This document shows, one piece after another, positions 1-8,565 of a DNA stretch of 64,000 bases. The stretch comes from Spirosoma telluris. Its GTDB lineage: Bacteria; Bacteroidota; Bacteroidia; Cytophagales; Spirosomataceae. Positions within the stretch are counted from its first letter, which is position 1, and each line of letters begins with the position of its first letter. Both the position numbers and the translations under genes were made by a program. Location: NCBI GenBank assembly GCA_003259005.1, contig QLII01000004.1, positions 37,755 to 101,754 of the forward strand. The letters are read 5' to 3'. Under the pieces are notes generated by a model that worked only from the letters and a program-made list of their open reading frames with translations, was not told where the DNA came from and ran no database searches.

Positions 1-1044
1 AAAGCCGTATTTGTCCTTCATGCGAACCATCGAGAGGCCATGCTGATAATACGAGGCAAAATCATAGGTCAATGGCGTGCGCACCTTGCCCGTCTTATCA
101 ATATGGCCGAACTTACCCTGAATGGCCACGGCTGACCTATCTTCAGCCGTGAAACCGGTCGCTTCATCGTACAAATGTGAAATGCGAAGTCGGCCAGTTT
201 TGTCAATACAACCCCATTTATCATTCTTCTTGACCCAAAATAGGCCGTTGGTTGGCTTGCGCGTATCGGTATAATGGAAAGGAACGATCAGTTCACCCGT
301 TAGGGGACTCACGTACCCGTACTTATTTCCATATTGTACTCGTTGCATACCTTGACCTGAATAGGTGTAATCGACATCAACAGCATCGAGCGCCACCGGA
401 ACTTTCAGCACCAAGTCAGGGTCGATGATGCCAAATTTACCTTGGTATTTAAAGGCAGTAACGTGTTTGGATCGCTGGATCTGCTCAGTAACAAAGGGAG
501 TAAAGTTGAAGTTGAGAATAAAGAATTCAGCTCCTCTCCACCACAGCACATCTTCCTGGGTGTCGTGGTTACAGGTATGATTGATTGTCGCGTTTTTGAT
601 CAGGTAATCATTTGAATAGTGCTGAATGGGAATTTTGTACACCTCTTTTCCAGTCTTATCAATATAGGAAAGCCCGTAGTGCGAGTCGGCGGGGTAAATG
701 ACCCAGGTTTTACCTTGGCGGAATCGGTCAGTGGAGATGTATTTAGGCTCGATAACGACTTTCCCCTGTTTATCGATAAATCCGTGCAGACCATACCCTT
801 GCCGGCTAAGTTTCATCGGGACAAACTCCGCTAACCCTTCTTCGAAGTCGCCAATGTCACGGTAGGCTGGGGTTAATTTGTGTCCGTTTTTATCCGTAAG
901 GAAGGTTTGATAGGAACGGCACGCCTTCTTAATCTTTTTGACCACATACACCTCACCATAGTCCTGGTATTCATTGTATTGATTTAGCCAGCCATCTTTG
1001 GGGTGGACTTGGTCTGGGCGAATAGCCTGACCGATAGTAAGCAT
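1..1044 (-). CDS. WG-repeat protein, 3' end outside the window
   Basis: An open reading frame of 348 codons runs off the left edge on the minus strand. The protein is built from WG-type repeats, with recurrent units such as GKFGHIDKTGKV, NDKWGCIDKTGRL, NKYGYVSPLTGELIVPF and GLHGFIDKQGKVVIEPKY. WG repeats form beta-rich scaffolds, often in exported or peptidoglycan-associated Bacteroidota proteins. Their function is usually unknown. The frame stays open upstream to another ATG at 1203, which would add about 53 residues including a hydrophobic stretch (IVGLLLIKVYISALL), so the start is uncertain. No signal peptide follows the 1044 start. The family call is secure. The role is not. Confidence 0.8.
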   Translation of the reverse strand, partial: MLTIGQAIRPDQVHPKDGWLNQYNEYQDYGEVYVVKKIKKACRSYQTFLTDKNGHKLTPAYRDIGDFEEGLAEFVPMKLSRQGYGLHGFIDKQGKVVIEPKYISTDRFRQGKTWVIYPADSHYGLSYIDKTGKEVYKIPIQHYSNDYLIKNATINHTCNHDTQEDVLWWRGAEFFILNFNFTPFVTEQIQRSKHVTAFKYQGKFGIIDPDLVLKVPVALDAVDVDYTYSGQGMQRVQYGNKYGYVSPLTGELIVPFHYTDTRKPTNGLFWVKKNDKWGCIDKTGRLRISHLYDEATGFTAEDRSAVAIQGKFGHIDKTGKVRTPLTYDFASYYQHGLSMVRMKDKYGF

Positions 1045-1614
1045 ATAACAATGAGCGTGAGGTATCGAAAAGTGGTTAGAAGCATTCGTAATTTCTGCCT
1101 TTTTATAGTACACCAGGTACTTCTGAAGTAACGCTGAAATATACACCTTGATCAACAATAGACCGACTATTCTTGATTGATGCGGTGACTTTACCGATTC
1201 CATATAGCTAATTGGGAAACTGTAAACTAGATTTAGTTGGTGAATCAACGGGGATGGCGCAAACCAGCGGCCTAGCTTTACGATCGGTTTCACCTGTCTA
1301 CATGTAAAGAATCCGTCAGTGTCGTTATAACAAGATTCGCCGTGATGTGCAGAGTTGAAAAGATGAAGATGCCATGTCTATAAACGTGCTCGTACGAATC
1401 CTGACTCTTTGCATAATCAATAAGTAGCCGATATTCGCTTTGAGTTGATTATTTTAATCTGTAACATTTTCACAACGCTCCTCCGAAAAGGCTACAAACA
1501 TTCCTTTGGTCAAATTTTACATTTTCTGAACGTTGGTTGATGAAATGAAGTAAAAGATCTGGTTTTTGGCCTTGTTAGTTTAGCAACAAAATCCGGTCAT
1601 TAAATTAGCTGACC
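1045..1614. other. intergenic region between divergent genes
   Basis: About 400-570 bases, depending on which start the leftward WG-repeat gene uses, separate it from the rightward dioxygenase gene. The stretch is AT-rich and should hold both promoters. I see no RNA gene, repeat or convincing ORF. Confidence 0.4.
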
Positions 1615-2351
1615 ATGCTTATCCAAGAGGAAATCGAGTTTTTAGACTCCTATGGCTATCTAAACCTAGGCCAACTATTGACCCTCGAACAGGTTACCCA
1701 AATTAATAACCGCTTAGCCCAATTATTGGAGTCGGAAGGTGAAAATGCGGGCCATGAACTAGCTCAATCCAAATACATCCGTCACCCGAAGGAAGAAGGG
1801 GCTGATCGGTTGGCCGATTTGGTCAATAAAGGGCCCATTTTCGATATATTTTACACCCATCCCCGAGTGCTGGCAGGCATTGAAGCCGTGCTGGGGCAGC
1901 ACTACAAGCTGTCGTCCCTGAACTATCGGGCTGCCAAACCGGGCAAAGGGCACCAAAAACTCCATGTTGATTGGAAAAATACAGTGGTCGACGGGGCCTA
2001 CCAAGTCTGCAACAGCATCTGGCTGTTAGACGATTTTACCCAATCCAACGGATCTACGCGCATCGTGCCGAAAACCCATAAACTGAACCGGTTACCCGAC
2101 CAAGCTATGGCCGATCCGAATGCTAAACACCCCGACGAAATTCGGATCATTGGGCCAGCAGGTTCGGTCTTTATCTTTAACTCGCACGTTTGGCACGGGG
2201 TACCACCAACCTGACGGATCAAGACCGGCGCAGTATTCACAGCTATTTCTGCACCCGAGACCAACCCCAGCAAATCGACCAAAGCCACTACATCACCGAA
2301 GAGACGCGGCAACGCATCGGTGAAAAAGGACAGTATATTTTGGCTGTTTGA
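1615..2351 (+). CDS. phytanoyl-CoA dioxygenase (PhyH) family Fe(II)/2-oxoglutarate oxygenase, frameshifted
   Basis: The protein has the PhyH jelly-roll pattern. An HVD motif lies near residues 117-119 (LHVDW), and a WHG near 193-195 supplies the distal iron-binding His. Basic residues typical of 2-oxoglutarate binding follow after the break. The first frame stops at 2214. The family-like C-terminus (TNLTDQDRRSIHSYFCTRD) continues in another frame to a stop at 2349-2351. Adding one G to the GGGG run before TACCACC restores the join, so this is probably a sequence error rather than a dead gene. The substrate cannot be predicted. Such enzymes hydroxylate small molecules in the cytosol. No operon partner is evident. 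Confidence 0.75.
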
Positions 2352-2491
2352 AGCGATTAATTCATGATTTTCAATAGTTTACTTATCAATTGACAAGTAA
2401 ACTAATTGACTTTGCTGCCTGTAGCTAGACTAGCTGTAGTCGACACAGCTGGATCAGTACGCCATAGTAAACTATTCATTAACTGTGGCGA

Positions 2492-3221
2492 CTAGACCAA
2501 CTTATTCGATTCAATCCGCTTGATCAGTCGCTGCACCTGCATCCCACTAAAATCGAAGCCTCTGGGGGTTTTGAAACCCGCCAGATTAAGTTGTTCGGCG
2601 ATTTGGTTTAATGTATTTCCGTTTGATCGCAGCATACGGATCAGTGCAGAGGCTCGTCGACTATTCTCATTATCCTCGGCCATCTCTTTAGACAGCTGTG
2701 CGCCCCTCAAGCCGGCAGCCGCTTTTTTCGCATTGGGTCCACCCACTCGCCACTCCCCAACCCGAACGCGACGGGCCTCAACGGCTTGCTGAGTCCGAAT
2801 GCTGATCAATACCCGTTCCCGGTCGGCGATGGCCATGAACAGCGTTAAGGTAAATTTATCCAGATTGGAATGTCGCAACTCTCCAGGCGTTCACCTAATT
2901 CCTGGTAAATGAAAAGCGCGTTTTCGGTGTTGCGACTCAGCCGGTCAATTTTGGCCACTACTAAGGTAGCCTGTTCTTTCTTGCAAAGGGCCATTGCCTT
3001 TTGGAGTTCTGGCCGCTTGGCAATGGTCTTCCCGCTGCGGATGTCGGTGAATTCGGCGAGAATGGGTTTGTCTCTATAAAAGTAGTCGATGTAAGCCCGT
3101 TGGGCCTCCAGACCCAGACCCGATTCGCCCTGTTTCTTGGTTGATACCCGAAAGTATAATACGTACTGTTTTTGGTAGGTGCTTCGCTGGAGGTAGCTAC
3201 GGAGATAGATTTTTTAACCAT
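2492..3221 (-). CDS. serine recombinase/resolvase, two frameshifts
   Basis: Reassembled across two breaks, the product is a small serine recombinase. The N-terminal catalytic block reads YFRVSTKKQGESGLGLEAQ with the active-site Ser. The middle has KIDRLSRNTENALF, and the C-terminus carries the helix-turn-helix typical of resolvases (LNQIAEQLNLAGFKTPRG). One missing A in an A5 run near 3175 and one in an AA pair near 2873 explain both breaks. A second, intact member of the family lies at 43293-43973. The ATG overlaps the stop of the gene upstream (ATGGTTAA), so the two are translationally coupled. The likely role is site-specific recombination, such as multimer resolution or element mobility. 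Confidence 0.8.
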
Positions 3222-3658
3222 TGGTTTGTCTGCCTAGCTCTTGGTTATACGCATAGTCCTCAGGGCTAAGGTTCTTTTTTAAAAACTCATCCATGCCTAA
3301 GTCGTTACGCTCCAGCACATAGCGCCGAAACGGATAGCCTCGCTTGGCCTCGTCGATACCCTGCTTTTGCATCAATGGCCTAATCGTATCTGGTAATCCT
3401 CAAGCCACTCCTCAAAGTAGACTTTCAATAATTCGGCGGCCGTTCGATTTTCTGGTCAGGGGTATCCGTCAGTAAGTGTTCAAGCCATTCCAGCGCCGTT
3501 TCTTGGGTCTCTCCTGAAAACTGTTTGAATTGGGCCTGGTAGCAATAGGTGGCATTGCCTAGCCGGAACATACGGGCCCAGAACTCGCGCTCCTCTTCAG
3601 GCAGGCTGGCCAGCGTCCTGGATTGCTCCTCATTATATTTTTCGATGGGGTGGCGCAT
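3214..3658 (-). CDS. hypothetical protein in the recombinase operon, frameshifted
   Basis: I do not recognise this family. Joining three frames gives about 148 residues, starting MRHPIEKYNEEQSRTLASL and ending ALSPEDYAYNQELGRQTNG-like. It is highly charged, rich in Glu and aromatic residues, with no membrane segment. The breaks lie at an A4 run (near CAGAAAATCG) and a CC pair (GGCCATTG). One extra base at each restores a continuous protein. It starts two bases after the stop of the upstream gene, and its stop overlaps the recombinase ATG by eight bases. A role with the recombinase, for instance in accessory DNA binding, is only inferred from this coupling. Confidence 0.55.
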
Positions 3659-3660
3659 GG

Positions 3661-4103
3661 CTACTTGATGGGTGGCATTTTAAACTTTGAGGAATTCTGA
3701 TAGACCGAATCCTCGTCCACAAATACCCCACCGGTTGGACTCTTGGCGATCCGATATATCTGGTCATACGGAATCCGAATCCGTTCGGGGAGCGTTCCCT
3801 TCTGGGACTAAAGAACGTATCGAGCAAGATACCCTGCTCATCAAAATCGAAATTGTCCGCCGAATCGGGATGAATGTAAATCGGGCACATATACCGGCGC
3901 GAGTGTAGCCGGGTACTGTCGACAAAATCAATGTAGCTGGCGGATACCATATAATGGGCATCAGGCTCGGCCATGTCGGCGACCATTTGTTTGAGAATCG
4001 TGAGCAAGTGTAGGTCGACCGGATGGGTTGACGAGGTTGGATCTGCTGGCATAGATGAGGTAGGCTCGGGCAACATTGATTTTATCTCCTTAAATATAGC
4101 CAA
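3661..4103 (-). CDS. hypothetical protein, first gene of the recombinase operon, frameshifted
   Basis: This is a soluble protein of about 147 residues. The first part contains LLTILKQMVADMAEP and CPIYIHPDSADNFDFDEQG. After a one-base loss in a CCC run near 3810, the family-like end reads GTLPERIRIPYDQIYRIAK and stops at 3661. The beta-rich pattern ending in a conserved-looking PYDQIYRI segment faintly recalls SspB-type adaptor folds, but I would not assign it. It leads a three-gene minus-strand set with gaps of two bases or overlaps. A perfect 12-bp inverted repeat lies just upstream of its ATG. Confidence 0.5.
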
Positions 4104-4114
4104 TTTAGTAAAAA

Positions 4115-4148
4115 TAACAAAGCCATAACGTGCGTCATGGCTTTGTTA
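4115..4148. repeat. perfect 12-bp inverted repeat upstream of the recombinase operon
   Basis: TAACAAAGCCAT at 4115-4126 pairs perfectly with ATGGCTTTGTTA at 4137-4148 around a 10-base loop. It lies 12 bases upstream of the ATG at 4103 on the minus strand, and about 140 bases before the plus-strand gene at 4289. It could be an operator, a bidirectional terminator, or part of a recombination site for the adjacent serine recombinase. The sequence alone does not decide. Confidence 0.6.
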
Positions 4149-4288
4149 CGTTAAATCGTTCATATATTATCTGACTGACAGCTTGGCAGTGAAGACCGTT
4201 TTGTCACAGTTTACGCCAAACGAATTACAAATTGTAAAACTTTAGGTAGTGGCTACTTCAGCCAAACCAAAAAGACTAGCTTGCCGGT

Positions 4289-4474
4289 ATGAATAGAGAT
4301 AAACAACCTATCCCTCCAGATGCTGATGAAGAACTGGACGATCCCTATGTACACACGGTTTCAACGGAGGAGTTCGTCGAAACCGTGGAGCAGGCTAGTC
4401 AAGAGAAGAAGGAGGACGTATTAACTCCGAACGGGACTAGCTATTCTCTACTGAACCGTGCGTCAGCTCTGTGA
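4289..4474 (+). CDS. small acidic hypothetical protein (61 aa)
   Basis: A 61-residue acidic ORF reads MNRDKQPIPPDADEELDD at its start and has a Thr/Glu-rich centre (VSTEEFVETVEQASQEKKED). It matches no family I know. Support comes from protein-like composition, a free-standing position, and a strong hairpin 42 bases after the stop that would serve as terminator. It diverges from the recombinase operon and shares the intergenic inverted repeat, so it could be co-regulated. Confidence 0.45.
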   Translation: MNRDKQPIPPDADEELDDPYVHTVSTEEFVETVEQASQEKKEDVLTPNGTSYSLLNRASAL

Positions 4475-4516
4475 TGATTTATCTTCAGGTGATAGCCTAA
4501 ATAAAGGACTAGTTGC

Positions 4517-4551
4517 GCCTGGGACTGATAGTCTAACTATCAATCCCAGGC
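4517..4551 (+). terminator. hairpin terminator after the 61-aa gene
   Basis: A 16-base arm at 4517-4532 pairs with 4536-4551 with one mismatch around a three-base CTA loop. It is followed by an AT-rich tract without a clean T run. The position, just after the gene ending at 4474, fits transcription termination. Confidence 0.55.
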
Positions 4552-4955
4552 TATAAAATGCTATCCATTAAAGAAGCGTTTTCGTGAACGATTTTTTGGG
4601 GGTGTATAAAAAGGAGGTAACTAACTATGTTACAATCGATTATGCGTTCAATAAACTTATACAATTGGCCAATTAACTGAACGAAAATTTAATTGACCCG
4701 TCCTATGATTCGTCCTAAAACATGTTGACCGTTTGTTGATTACTTAGATTTTCATATGACAGTAATGAATATCAAGATAAGTTGGATAAATTGACCGTCC
4801 ATTTCTAATTTCAGCAAATCCATCGATTCCACCAATAGTTTATTACTACATTTTTCTTTTTATCTATTGGTTTGTGTAGTAACCTTCTCGCTAAAAGCTG
4901 GTAATCAAGAGGGGAATTTTCAGGTTGAGGTATAAATGACTTAGATTAATTTAAT
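4552..4955. other. AT-rich non-coding stretch before the IS66 element
   Basis: About 400 AT-rich bases with no supported gene on either strand. It ends with AATTTAAT at 4948-4955, the left target duplication of the IS66 insertion. Confidence 0.4.
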
Positions 4956-6414
4956 GTAACTGTTTAGGTAGCCCATTGGAAGCTGCCGCTCAGAACGCTG
5001 GCTAGTTCATCGACTACGTTCTGACTGTTCTTTCTCATGGTGGAGATAAAGCCTGAAATACGGGCATACATACCCGCTCCGCTTTCAGTCCGAAAGCAGC
5101 CGCTTACCCGCTGTTTCACCTTCACGGGCCGCAGGTCTCGTTCGGCCTGGTTATTGGTGAAGGGAACGCCAGGCTCAAAAGCAAAAGCTAACACCGCATC
5201 CTGATGCAAAATCAGCCGATCTAGCAAGTTACGGCCTTTGCTACGTTTGGCCCGGCCAGTCCGACCGTCCGCCTTGAAAAATACCAGGGGCGGCAGTTCC
5301 TCTTCGTCGGCCTGCCAGCAAAGTTGCTCATAGCAATGCCGCCAGTGTGCCGGCTCCGGCACTAAAAGGGGGCGTACCGACTGGCTTTATAGGCCTCCAG
5401 CAGATAGGTGTGCATGGATTTGGCCCAATGAGAACCCTGCTCCATGAGAGCGGCCAGTTCCCGTAGCAGATGCGCCCCGCACAGCGCATGGCGACCCTTG
5501 CCTACGGTGAAGTACGAGGCCCAACAATCATGTACGGTCCAACTGAGACAATTCCCGAAGATACTTTGTGGGGACAAAAGGGCATCCTGCCCCCGTTTGG
5601 GATGGACAAACAGGTAGGTATAGGTCGAGTTGCTGGCTACATGCAGCCAGTGCAACTTACCACCCACCCGCACACCCGTTTCGTCAAAATGACAAACCGC
5701 AGCCGCCTTAAGTTGCTCTTTAATCTGCGCTTCGATTGGCCTTAACTGCTCATCGAGCGTGGTTTGGACGCTGACCAGCGTGGCCGGGTTGTAGGCATAG
5801 CCCGTCAGGTCGGCCCAGAACTGGGTCACTTTGGCAAAAGGAATGCGGTAGTCGATGTTGAGCAGTACACTCTGAGCCTGGATGCGGGGCCATACTGCAC
5901 AGGGGCCGTTACTTCAGGGGGAACTGGCCGGTCGACATACAGCCGCAGGTGCATTGGCGGCCATCAACCGGTGTTCTTCAATCCACAGCCGGGCTGGGGT
6001 AAATCAAATACCTGTCGTCGGGCTACCGGTTGGCCTTCTGCCTGGAGGAGCGCCCCACAGTACTGGCATTGGGTCGCCTGATGAATATGGACGGCATCGG
6101 GTTGCTCGACAAAGTGGAGCGTTTTACCAGGATGTCCGGGTTGTCCGCCTGGTTTTTTACCCGCTTCTTTAGGCAAAGCAGGTTTTATAAGGGGCTTTTT
6201 AGTGAGGCCGTCCGAGGAGGGAGGCTTGCTGGAATTAGCCGAATTTTGGGCTAAGCGCGTCTTCAACTCGGCATTTTCCGTTTCTAGTTCATGGACACGG
6301 GCTTTCAGGCGCTGAACTTCAGCCAGCAAGCTGTTGATCAACGCCTTTAGTTCTCCCAGATCCATTATCTCTACCATAAGTAAGTATCAGCAAATTGCGT
6401 ACCTAAACAGTTAC
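4956..6414 (-). mobile_element. IS66-family insertion sequence, 1459 bp, with 8-bp target duplication
   Basis: The ends are a perfect 15-bp inverted repeat: GTAACTGTTTAGGTA at 4956-4970 and TACCTAAACAGTTAC at 6400-6414. AATTTAAT flanks both ends (4948-4955 and 6415-6422), the 8-bp duplication expected of IS66. Only the large transposase is encoded. The small tnpA/tnpB-type genes of classical IS66 are absent, as in single-ORF members. The clean duplication means simple, recent insertion into non-coding DNA. Confidence 0.93.
4964..6377 (-). CDS. IS66-family transposase, several frameshifts
   Basis: The N-terminus has the IS66 coiled coil and zinc-finger region (LKARVHELETENAELKTRL, then PPSSDG and a CQYCGALLQ cysteine pair). 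The core follows with VTAPVQYGPRIQAQ, CHFDETGVRVGGKLHWLHV carrying a catalytic Asp, HDCWASYF, and the C-terminal NNQAERDLRPVKVKQRVSG with the catalytic Glu. The frame breaks at 5360 (C run), near 5880-5930 (C runs) and near 5990. One added C at each gives the expected continuous protein, so the enzyme may be functional. The TAA stop lies inside the left terminal repeat. Confidence 0.88.
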
Positions 6415-6505
6415 AATTTAATAATGCAAAAGATGGATTTGTCTAAGCTACTCTATAATTTGTCATTTATTACAAAATTCAAGAAAATATAAGCTACTAT
6501 AGGAT

Positions 6506-7410
6506 ATGGATTTGAGGTCAATTGTTGAGCAGAATCAGGGTGATATCGCTTTTATCATTGGTAATGGAATAAATCGATATTTGAATAATCCACAAGCTAT
6601 TTCTTGGGACGAGTTACTTATAAGACTTTGGAATGAATTTTCTCCAGATTCATATAATCAAGTTCCGGAGGGAATTACATTAACAGAGTTTTACGATTTA
6701 CTAGAAATTTCTGCAGGAGAAAGTCGCACTGCTAATTTCCAAATTCAGAAGAAAGCTAGTGAACTGCTTTCTGGGTGGACCTTTCAACAACACCATACGG
6801 CTCTTGTCGCAAAAGCTTATCAAATCAACGCCCCCATATTGACAACAAATTTTGACCTTATCTTGCCTAATTGTTGTTCATTAAGGCAATATTATACTGA
6901 CACAAAAAGGTTTACTGATTTTTATCCCTGGACCACTTATTATGGTGACAGACAGTTGGAATACCCAACAGATGGTTTCGGCATTTGGTACATAAATGGA
7001 TTTGTAAATTACCATAGAAGTATTCGATTAGGCCTTACACATTATATGGGGTCAGTCGAAAAAGCCCGAACGCTACTTCACAAAGGTGACGAAAATAAAT
7101 TATTTAGTGGAAAAAATCAGGAAAGATGGAGAGGGGCAAAAAGCTGGTTACATATAATTTTCAACAAGCCCCTTTGTATTATTGGCCTAAATTTGGCAGA
7201 AAATGAAGTATTTATCCGTTGGTTATTAATTGAAAGAGCCAAATATTTTAAAAAATTTCCAGAGCGACGCAAAGCTGGTTGGTATGTTACAAAAGTAATA
7301 CATCACCTGACGTACGATTAGCTGGTAAATTAAAGTTTCTTCAAGGAGTTGGTCTAGAAATTATCGAGGCTAATGACTATTGGGATATTTACGAACGTCC
7401 ATGGTATTAA
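6506..7410 (+). CDS. SIR2-like domain protein, candidate anti-phage NADase, frameshifted near the end
   Basis: The Rossmann-type NAD site is visible as IIGNGINRYL (19-24), and the SIR2 asparagine motif as TTNFD (113-117). The usual His-Gly pair reads Asn164-Gly165 (WYINGFVNYH). A second nucleotide-fold segment reads CIIGLNLAENEVFIRWLL. The frame ends at 7321. One extra A in the AAAA run near 7290 extends it as NTSPDVRLAGKLKFLQGVG to 7410. SIR2-like proteins of this kind act in phage defence by consuming NAD+ (established for ThsA, DSR and others). That role here is inferred from family and island context. It stands alone downstream of the IS66 element. Confidence 0.7.
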
Positions 7411-7624
7411 TCCCTATTCAACCTAATCTTATCCTTTCCTATAAAAGTACAAGCATCACTACTAGATGTACCGATTAAGCAGTGGCTCAGATATGTCATT
7501 TTTTCCTAGGGGCCGAAGGATGTGGGTGAATAAATATTTTGGTCGATTACTTCTCTAATTCTTGAGGAGCATCAATAGTTCTCTAGTATTCGATTTTAAG
7601 AATTCTCAATCCGTCTCTCTATAT

Positions 7625-8470
7625 TTATTCATCTGGCTTGTTCAGGAAATTGCTAAGTTTTCTCGCGTTCGATGGATAATAGTGAAAGAACTCTGCAAAT
7701 TCCTCTGTTCTTAGGTTCTCATCAACTTTATAAAATCCTTCATACTGTGTTAGCGCCAAACGGTTATTTATAATCAGGATATCTTCGATGCCATATTCAA
7801 CATAAGTCGAATAATTGGCCATGCCAATATTTCCCGATAAACCTACTCGCAAACAATCGTAAGGATGTAATGTCGATATTATAGTCTCGAATGATTTCTC
7901 GTATTTCAAATAAAACGTTTGAACAGACTTCGTGATAAAAGGCACTCGGAATGGAGTTTTCGCGTGCCAATTTTCATTAAGTTTAAAATACCATGATGTC
8001 TCAAGGTTAGTGATATATGTGCTTGCTGTATTTAAGTAAATGATCATAAAGGAATTATCGTCTAGGCAATAATAAGCATATCTAGAAAATGTGATAATAT
8101 CCTTTCGTGGTAATAATAGCTTTATAGTAATTAGAGAAATGCTTAGGCTATATATAGCTAAACCTAGTACGGCTTCAACGATAGTAATTACTCTTGAAAT
8201 GCCAAGAGGTGACATATCTCCATATCCTATTGTAAGTATGGACACAAAATTAAAATAAATTAAATCCCAATAGCCAATTTTTGAACAGGATAAACAGCTA
8301 ATGCTTATCGGCATATTGAAAATGAACTCTATTGTGCCGAAAAAAAATACTGGAGCGGCATACAGGATTAACATTAATCCAATAAGATTCCAAACTGATA
8401 AAGCATCAATCCTTTCGATAAATGATTGTTTCCGATTTTTAGGCAGCTCAAACTGTTTTCCAACTTTCAT
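7625..8470 (-). CDS. two-TM potassium-channel-type protein with a cytosolic C-terminal domain
   Basis: This 281-residue membrane protein has a first helix around 27-48, a pore loop ending in the K+ selectivity filter TIGYGD (80-85), and a second helix around 92-115. That is the Ion_trans_2 (KcsA-like) layout. The C-terminal 160 residues form a soluble domain I cannot name, with no RCK/TrkA nucleotide motif. The ligand is therefore unknown. It lies alone on the minus strand between the SIR2 gene and the protease/PIN gene. Ion-channel effectors occur in bacterial abortive-infection systems, so a conflict role is possible, but nothing in the sequence proves it. Confidence 0.8.
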   Translation of the reverse strand: MKVGKQFELPKNRKQSFIERIDALSVWNLIGLMLILYAAPVFFFGTIEFIFNMPISISCLSCSKIGYWDLIYFNFVSILTIGYGDMSPLGISRVITIVEAVLGLAIYSLSISLITIKLLLPRKDIITFSRYAYYCLDDNSFMIIYLNTASTYITNLETSWYFKLNENWHAKTPFRVPFITKSVQTFYLKYEKSFETIISTLHPYDCLRVGLSGNIGMANYSTYVEYGIEDILIINNRLALTQYEGFYKVDENLRTEEFAEFFHYYPSNARKLSNFLNKPDE

Positions 8471-8565
8471 AGTTCTTAAAAATAGAACCTACAGTGTGAT
8501 ATATTATTTCTAGCAACTGTAATAAAACCTTTTCTTGAATTACTTCCATTAATAATATAACAAGT

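Noticed and set aside
3687..3961. Plus- and minus-strand ORFs inside the recombinase operon
   Set aside because: They are alternative frames of the frameshifted gene 3661-4103.
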